Shown here one piece after another: positions 58,793-64,000 of a stretch of DNA of 64,000 nt (positions within the stretch are counted from its first letter, which is position 1; every line of letters starts with the position of its first letter). The stretch is from NCBI RefSeq assembly GCF_004762045.1, contig NZ_SJOM01000007.1:4698874-4762873 (forward strand), read 5' to 3'. The notes under the pieces are model-generated. The model was not told the DNA's origin and did not search any database. It was given only the letters and a program-made list of their open reading frames with translations. The stretch comes from Mycobacterium sp. DL99. Its GTDB lineage: Bacteria > Actinomycetota > Actinomycetes > Mycobacteriales > Mycobacteriaceae. A program made the translations under genes and the position numbers.

Positions 58793-60733
58793 TCAGGGAC
58801 GTGGCGACGACAGGTCGTACACCGGAGTGTCGCCGACCAGGGTCTTGGTGAAGTGCGCCTTCACCCAGTCGGTGATCTCTGCGGCACTCCCGTGCTCTTC
58901 GCGCGGCGGCCCTGCAGGCCCACCGCGACCGCCCTCGGGCCGATCCAGGAAGTACCGGACCTGACCGTCTGCGACGTACTGCTGGAACTGCGCAAGTGTC
59001 GGCGAATTGTCGCTGCCGGTGAACCCGCCGATTGCCATCAGCGACTCCCCCGTCCTGAGCTCGAGGTCGCTGACCATCATCGAACCCACACTCGCTGCGG
59101 CCCAACGCCCTTCGGCGCCCGAGATGAGCTCGGCCAGGGCCGGATCATCGGCGCGCCCGAAGCCCGGCGGCGGGCCGCCCGGTCCACCTGGACCGCCGAA
59201 CCCGGAGTCCCGCTCGGGACCCGACATCGCGATCGGTCCACCACTGTGACCCGCAGCCACCGTCTCCACGGTGTAGGCCGCGGTCGCACCGAAGCCGAAC
59301 ATCATGGCGGCCAAGGCCACCACCGCGGTCAGCCTGCCGGGACGGTGGGCGACGACAGCCAGGACCACCGCGATGAGCACCGAGCCGACCAGCACGATCC
59401 AGCGCAGCGCCGGTAGCCAGTCGGGGGTCCGGTCGAGCAGGACGAACGCCCACACCCCGGTGCCGGCCAGCATGACCGCCAGTACCAGCCGCGAAGCCAG
59501 CCGTGCACGAACCCGCCACAATTCGGCGACCGATATGCCCACGACCGCGGCCACGGCAGGCGCCAGCGCCACGGTGTAGTAAGGGTGGATGATCCCGTCC
59601 ATGAAGCTGAACACCACGGCGGTGACCAGGAGCCAGCCGCCCCACATCAGCAGGCCGGCCCGCAGCCCGGCGGTCCGCGCGGTGCGCCGCGTCAGCCACA
59701 GTACGGCGACCAGGCCGATCAGCGCGGCGGGCAACAACCACGATGCCTCGGTACCCATGGACATTCCGAACATCCGGCCGATGCCCGGATCGCCGCCGAA
59801 CATCAGATTTGCGCCGCTGCCGGGTCCCTGACCGGGTCCGGGGCCGCCCGGGCCGTGGCCGGGCCCCGGGCCCTCCTGCCCCATGATGCGTTGCAGGCCG
59901 TTGTAGCCGAATGCCAGTTGCAGCAGGCTGTTGTCGGTCGAACCGGCGATGTAGGGCCGGGAGTCGGCCGGCCACAATGCCACCAGGGCGATGTACCAAC
60001 CGGACGAGATGACCATCGTCGCCGCGCCGATCAGCAAGGTGCCCAATCGTTTCCAGATACCGACCGCGGGTGCGGCCACCAGGAACATCAACGCCAGGCC
60101 CGGCACGACCAGGAACGCCTGCAGCATCTTGGTCAGGAAGGCGAAACCGAGCGCACATCCTGCCAGTGCCACCCACCCGGCGCTGGCCCTGGCCGATACC
60201 GGGCCGACCGCGCGCACCATGAAGTAGGCGGCGAGCACCAGAAGCAGTACCAGGAGCGCATCGGGATTGTTGTAGCGGAACATCGAGGCCGCCACCGGCG
60301 TCAACGCCAGCGCCGCCCCGGCGATCAGCGCGGCGCCCGGACCGCTGGTCCGCCGCACGGTGGCGTAGAGCAGTGCCACCGCACCGATGCCCATCAGTGC
60401 CTGTGGCAGCAGCATGGTGAACTCGTTGAAGCCGAACAGCCGGCCTGACAACCCCATTGCCCACATCGCGGCCGGCGGCTTGTCCACCGTGATGGCGTTC
60501 CCGGCGTCCAATGACCCGAACAGCCAGGCCTTCCAGGACTGGGTGCCGGCCTGGGCCGCGGCTGCGTAGTAGCTGTTGGCCCATCCCGACGATCCCAGGC
60601 CCCACAGGTAGAGCACCGCGGTGCCGGCCAGCAGAGCCCAGTAAGAGGGGCGAACCCAGCGCGGGGTGAGAGCCTTCGGAGATTCCGCGGTCGCTTCCGC
60701 GGAAGCCGGTGCCGTGTCAACGATGGTCGTCAT
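58793..60733 (-). CDS. GT39-family membrane glycosyltransferase (downstream copy)
   Basis: 646-residue polyprenyl-phosphate-sugar-dependent transferase of the PMT/ArnT type. About ten to twelve membrane segments, then a Gly/Pro-rich stretch (about residues 510-530) and a short external C-terminal domain ending VYDLSSPRP. The first external loop carries SSGWANSYYAAAAQAG and AITVDKPPAAMW, shared with the copy at 62072. The ATG at 60733 overlaps the upstream gene's stop by 4 nt. The glycan acceptor is unknown; cell-wall or protein glycosylation is likely. Confidence 0.88.
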   Translation of the reverse strand: MTTIVDTAPASAEATAESPKALTPRWVRPSYWALLAGTAVLYLWGLGSSGWANSYYAAAAQAGTQSWKAWLFGSLDAGNAITVDKPPAAMWAMGLSGRLFGFNEFTMLLPQALMGIGAVALLYATVRRTSGPGAALIAGAALALTPVAASMFRYNNPDALLVLLLVLAAYFMVRAVGPVSARASAGWVALAGCALGFAFLTKMLQAFLVVPGLALMFLVAAPAVGIWKRLGTLLIGAATMVISSGWYIALVALWPADSRPYIAGSTDNSLLQLAFGYNGLQRIMGQEGPGPGHGPGGPGPGQGPGSGANLMFGGDPGIGRMFGMSMGTEASWLLPAALIGLVAVLWLTRRTARTAGLRAGLLMWGGWLLVTAVVFSFMDGIIHPYYTVALAPAVAAVVGISVAELWRVRARLASRLVLAVMLAGTGVWAFVLLDRTPDWLPALRWIVLVGSVLIAVVLAVVAHRPGRLTAVVALAAMMFGFGATAAYTVETVAAGHSGGPIAMSGPERDSGFGGPGGPGGPPPGFGRADDPALAELISGAEGRWAAASVGSMMVSDLELRTGESLMAIGGFTGSDNSPTLAQFQQYVADGQVRYFLDRPEGGRGGPAGPPREEHGSAAEITDWVKAHFTKTLVGDTPVYDLSSPRP

Positions 60734-62016
60734 AGCCCTGTCTCTCGGTTCGACCCGGCGGCACGCCGCGTCCGCGAGGGATGGAATACCCACCCCCGCA
60801 ACAGTACGAAGCGCACCACGGTGGCCAACAGGTTGGCTGCCACCAACACTGCAAGTTCGACGCCGCGGTGCGGCACGGGCGCCACGAAGTGCAGGAGTCC
60901 CAAGGATCCGCTGGTGATCGTCAGCGCGATCGCGAACACCGTCAACCCCTCAAGATGATGGCGGGTGATGTTGCCGGCGCCGGCGATACCGAACGTGAAA
61001 CGGCGGTTGGCGGCGGTGTTTCCGATCGCGGTCACCAGCAGGGCCACCAGATTGGCGGCCTGGGCGCCGACGCCGGCCCGCAGCGCCGTGAACAGCAGCA
61101 GATAGGCCAGCGTGGACACCACGCCGACGGCGCCGAAGCGCACCGCCTGGCGCAGCAGGGATTGGGGGGCACCCGATTTCCGCGACGATCCCAGCTGCGC
61201 GGCGATGGTGTTCACCGGGATCGAGCCGTTGGCGAATCCGCGTAGCAACCGGCCGATGCCCTTGAGGTCTGCGGTGGCGGTGGCGACGATGTCGACCCGG
61301 CTGTCCGGATCGTCCACCCAGTCCACCGGCACCTCGTGGATACGCAGGCCACTGCGCTCGGCCAGCACCAGCAGCTCGGTGTCGAAGAACCACCCGGTAT
61401 CGGCGACATACGGCAACAGCCGGTGGGCAACATCGGCCCGGATCGCCTTGAATCCGCACTGGGCATCGGAGAACCGAGCTGCCAGAGTTGATTTCAGGAT
61501 CAGGTTGTAGCAGCGCGAGATGAACTCGCGCTTGGCTCCGCGGACCACCCGTGAGCCGCGACCCAGCCGGGTGCCGATGGCCAGGTCGGAGTGACCGGAG
61601 ATCAGCGGCGCCACCAACGGCGCGAGCGCGGCCAGATCGGTGGACAGGTCGACGTCCATGTAGGCCAGCACCGGTGCGTCCGAGGTTGACCACACGGCGC
61701 GCAGTGCGCGTCCGCGCCCCTTCTCCTCCAGTCGCACCACCCGCACACCGTCGAGTACGGAGGCGAGTTCGGCGGCGATACGCGGGGTGTCGTCCGTGCT
61801 GGCATTGTCGGCGATGGTGATGCGGACGGGCACGGCGAAGTTCTCTTCGAGGTAGCGGTGCAGCCGCCGTACCGAATGGGCAAGCGCCGCCTGCTCGTTG
61901 TACACCGGCACGACAATGTCGAGCACTGGAACCCCGGCCTCCCGGGCGGCCAGTGCGGCGTTGGGCCGTGACGCGAATTGGAACCGCTGCTCGGGGTCTT
62001 GGACCAAGGTTGTCAT
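60730..62016 (-). CDS. GT2-GtrA fusion: polyprenyl-phosphate sugar synthase with flippase-like domain
   Basis: 428 residues. Residues about 30-260 are a DPM1-like family 2 glycosyltransferase: IVVPVYNEQAALAHSV, then YMDVDLSTD as the metal-binding motif and SDAQCGFKAIRAD. Residues about 290-415 are a four-helix GtrA domain (RFGAVGVVSTLAYLLLF onward). The fusion would make a polyprenyl-phosphate sugar and help move it across the membrane, supplying the GT39 enzymes on either side. The ATG at 62016 is chosen by family length. Confidence 0.9.
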   Translation of the reverse strand: MTTLVQDPEQRFQFASRPNAALAAREAGVPVLDIVVPVYNEQAALAHSVRRLHRYLEENFAVPVRITIADNASTDDTPRIAAELASVLDGVRVVRLEEKGRGRALRAVWSTSDAPVLAYMDVDLSTDLAALAPLVAPLISGHSDLAIGTRLGRGSRVVRGAKREFISRCYNLILKSTLAARFSDAQCGFKAIRADVAHRLLPYVADTGWFFDTELLVLAERSGLRIHEVPVDWVDDPDSRVDIVATATADLKGIGRLLRGFANGSIPVNTIAAQLGSSRKSGAPQSLLRQAVRFGAVGVVSTLAYLLLFTALRAGVGAQAANLVALLVTAIGNTAANRRFTFGIAGAGNITRHHLEGLTVFAIALTITSGSLGLLHFVAPVPHRGVELAVLVAANLLATVVRFVLLRGWVFHPSRTRRAAGSNRETGL

Positions 62017-62071
62017 GACTTCATCGTTCTCCGGCGGCTTGTGATCTGGGTGGGGCGAAGCTATGCGCCTG

Positions 62072-63952
62072 CTATGTGTTCGTCGCACGCTGTGTCAGGT
62101 CGTAGATGGTCACGTCGTCGACGGCGACCGGGTTGTAGTGGGCCTGTACCCATTCCGCGATCTCGGTGGACGCCTGGCTGCCGCTCGGCATATGTCCGCC
62201 GAATCCGCCCGCCATGATGTGGGAGCGGATGAAGTAGTGGATCGCGCCGTCGTCGACCAGCTGTCGGAACTCCTGAAGCGTCGGCGCGGGATCGGTGCCG
62301 TTGAAACCGCCGACGGCCATTACCGGTGCACGAGTGGCCAATTGGTATCCAGCGGCATTGGACGAACCCACCACTGCTGCCGCCCAGGTGTAGCGGTCGG
62401 CATCGGCGGCCAGCGTCGCGGTCAGAGTCGGACCGGGTTCCGGTGCGGCGAACAGTCCGCCGAAACCGCCGCCGCGCGACGGCCCGACGGACGGTATCGC
62501 CCCGTTGTGCGGACTTGCCGCGGTGGCGATCGAGTATGCGGCCGGACCGGCCAGACAGGCCCCGACGGCCAGCGCCGCGGTCACCCGCACCATCGGGCGA
62601 TCCAGCCGTCCCACCATGAGCAGAAGTACCGCCGCCCCCACTCCGCCGACTGCCACCGCGGCCCGCAGCCACGGATACGGATCGTCGTGGCGGGCCAGCA
62701 GTACCGCCGTCAGGATCGCGGTCACGAGAACCGCACCCGACATCGCTGTGGCGGCACGGATATCGGCGCGGTGCCGCCACAGCAGCGTGGCGCCGATCCC
62801 GGTCACCGCGCCGATCGCAGGGGCGAGTGCGACGGTGTAGTAGGGGTGCACGATGCCGTTCATGAAGCTGAACACCACCGCGGTGACCAACAGCCAACCG
62901 CCCCACAGGATCAGAGCGGCACGGGTCGGATCGGTGCGGGCCGCGCGGCGGGTCAGGTAGAGCCCGGCCACCAGGCAGATCAGGGCGGCGGGCAGCAGCC
63001 AGGCGATGTCGGCGCCCATCTGGGATCCGAACAACCGGCCCGGCCCGACATCGAAGTTGAGGTTTCCAAGGCCGCCCGTCTCGTCCCCGGTCAGTCGTCC
63101 CAAACCGTTATAGCCCAGGGCCAATTCGACGATGCTGTCATTCTGCGAACCACCGATATAGGGCCGTGCCGAGGACGGCCACAGCTCCACCAACACCAGA
63201 TACCAACCACCGCTGAGGACCATGGCGACACCGGCGGCGACGACATCGAGCACCCGCCGGCCCAGTGGGCGGTCTCCGGCGATCAGCGCCGCGGCGGAAA
63301 CGGCCGGCAGCACCAGGAACGCCTGCAACATCTTGGCGAGGAACCCGAAGCCGACCGCGACCCCGGCGCCCACGAACCACCAACGGCTGGCATCCTTTTC
63401 GATCCCGCGCTGCACGCAGTAGGCCGCCGTGACGAGCAGCAGCACCAGCAGTGCGTCGGGGTTGTTGAACCGGAAGATCAATGCGGCCACCGGCGTCAGC
63501 GCCAGCACCGTACCGGCCAGCAGACCGGCCCACGGGCCGGCGGCCCGGCGCACCGCGGCGTAGAGCATCGCGACCGCTCCGACACCCATCAACGCCTGCG
63601 GCGCGAGAACACTCCACGAGTTCAGTCCGAACAGGCGCACCGAGAGGTCGATGATCCACAACGCCGCGGGTGTCTTGTCGACGGTGATGGCATTGCCCGC
63701 ATCGCTGGACCCGAACAGCATGGCGGTCCAGTCCTGGGCCCCGGCCTGCGCCGCGGCCGAGTAGAACGCGTTGGCCCACCCGCTGCTCGACAGGTTCCAC
63801 AGATAGAGCACGGCCGTGCCGGCCAACAACGCCGCGAGCGCGATGTGTCGGGCGACAGGGCTGGAGGGGCCGGGATTCGTGCGGCCGGGCCCCGAGGCAG
63901 CCGGCGTTGCCGTCTCCTGCTCGGCAGCGGGATCTGCGGCAACAAGGGTCAC
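62072..63952 (-). CDS. GT39-family membrane glycosyltransferase (upstream copy)
   Basis: 626 residues with the same plan as the copy at 58793: first loop SSGWANAFYSAAAQAG and AITVDKTPAALW, FRFNNPDALLVLLLVTAAY, HPYYTVALAPA near the end of the membrane part, and an external C-terminal domain (DRYTWAAAVVGSSNAAGYQL). The start is GTG 63952, but GGAGGA abuts it too closely, so a nearby alternative start is possible. The gene leads the three-gene operon. The two GT39 proteins are paralogues, probably with different acceptors. Confidence 0.87.
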   Translation of the reverse strand: MTLVAADPAAEQETATPAASGPGRTNPGPSSPVARHIALAALLAGTAVLYLWNLSSSGWANAFYSAAAQAGAQDWTAMLFGSSDAGNAITVDKTPAALWIIDLSVRLFGLNSWSVLAPQALMGVGAVAMLYAAVRRAAGPWAGLLAGTVLALTPVAALIFRFNNPDALLVLLLVTAAYCVQRGIEKDASRWWFVGAGVAVGFGFLAKMLQAFLVLPAVSAAALIAGDRPLGRRVLDVVAAGVAMVLSGGWYLVLVELWPSSARPYIGGSQNDSIVELALGYNGLGRLTGDETGGLGNLNFDVGPGRLFGSQMGADIAWLLPAALICLVAGLYLTRRAARTDPTRAALILWGGWLLVTAVVFSFMNGIVHPYYTVALAPAIGAVTGIGATLLWRHRADIRAATAMSGAVLVTAILTAVLLARHDDPYPWLRAAVAVGGVGAAVLLLMVGRLDRPMVRVTAALAVGACLAGPAAYSIATAASPHNGAIPSVGPSRGGGFGGLFAAPEPGPTLTATLAADADRYTWAAAVVGSSNAAGYQLATRAPVMAVGGFNGTDPAPTLQEFRQLVDDGAIHYFIRSHIMAGGFGGHMPSGSQASTEIAEWVQAHYNPVAVDDVTIYDLTQRATNT

Positions 63953-64000
63953 TCCTCCATGTTTGCCGCGGCCGCTAGGTGTCCGATTGGTCCGTCCTGT

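Overview
The window is GC-rich actinobacterial chromosome from a rapidly growing Mycobacterium (Mycolicibacterium-type). The support is: an rrn operon directly downstream of murA with a 16S gene carrying the short helix 18 of rapid growers; an atp operon with a fused b-delta subunit and the mycobacterial gamma loop and alpha tail; MurA with Asp at the catalytic Cys position; and gene order argS-lysA-hom-thrC-thrB-rho / rpmE-prfA-prmC-sua5-wecA-atp-murA-rrs, which I recognise from M. tuberculosis Rv1284-Rv1315, inverted here. Species is not assigned.

Layout. 1-5.65 kb: rrnA (5S, 23S, 16S, minus strand) with two sigma70-like promoters and an antitermination leader. 5.65-16 kb: murA, a PduO-type cobalamin adenosyltransferase on the other strand, a DUF2550 membrane protein and the eight-gene ATP synthase operon atpIBEFHAGDC. 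16-20.4 kb: wecA, sua5, prmC, prfA, rpmE. 20.5-24.5 kb: an ECF42-type sigma factor with its DGPF/YCII partner, an acyl-CoA synthetase and a divergent TetR regulator. 24.5-33.4 kb: rho, then the translationally coupled aspartate-family operon argS-lysA-hom-thrC-thrB. 33.5 kb: tRNA-Arg(CCG). 33.5-36.5 kb: a small AT-richer island next to the tRNA, with two tiny genes and a polytopic membrane protein that has a channel-like pore segment. 36.5-38.4 kb: acyl-CoA dehydrogenase plus GntR/FCD regulator behind a 30-bp perfect palindrome. 38.6-43.7 kb: an organosulfur-type operon (flavin monooxygenase, lipoprotein, permease, ATPase) bracketed by two related secreted proteins built on an 11-residue Trp repeat. 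44-52.5 kb: small metabolic genes (LLM and nitronate flavoenzymes, two VOC proteins, GNAT, DoxX-like, isochorismatase-like), a NarL-type two-component pair with a DUF4097 protein, and an Rrf2 regulator. 52.5-58.7 kb: sulfate activation (cysD, cysNC, cysQ), an MFS exporter, a hotdog thioesterase and a beta-carbonic anhydrase. 58.8-64 kb: a membrane glycosyltransferase operon (GT39, GT2-GtrA, GT39).

How it works together. Most of the left two thirds is housekeeping: translation, ATP synthesis, cell-envelope precursors and amino acid synthesis, in long minus-strand operons with 4-nt stop/start overlaps. Sulfur metabolism recurs on the right: an organosulfur uptake/oxidation operon, an Rrf2 regulator and the APS/PAPS pathway with its own promoter and candidate operator. 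The least explained items are the twin 11-residue-repeat secreted proteins and the tRNA-Arg island.
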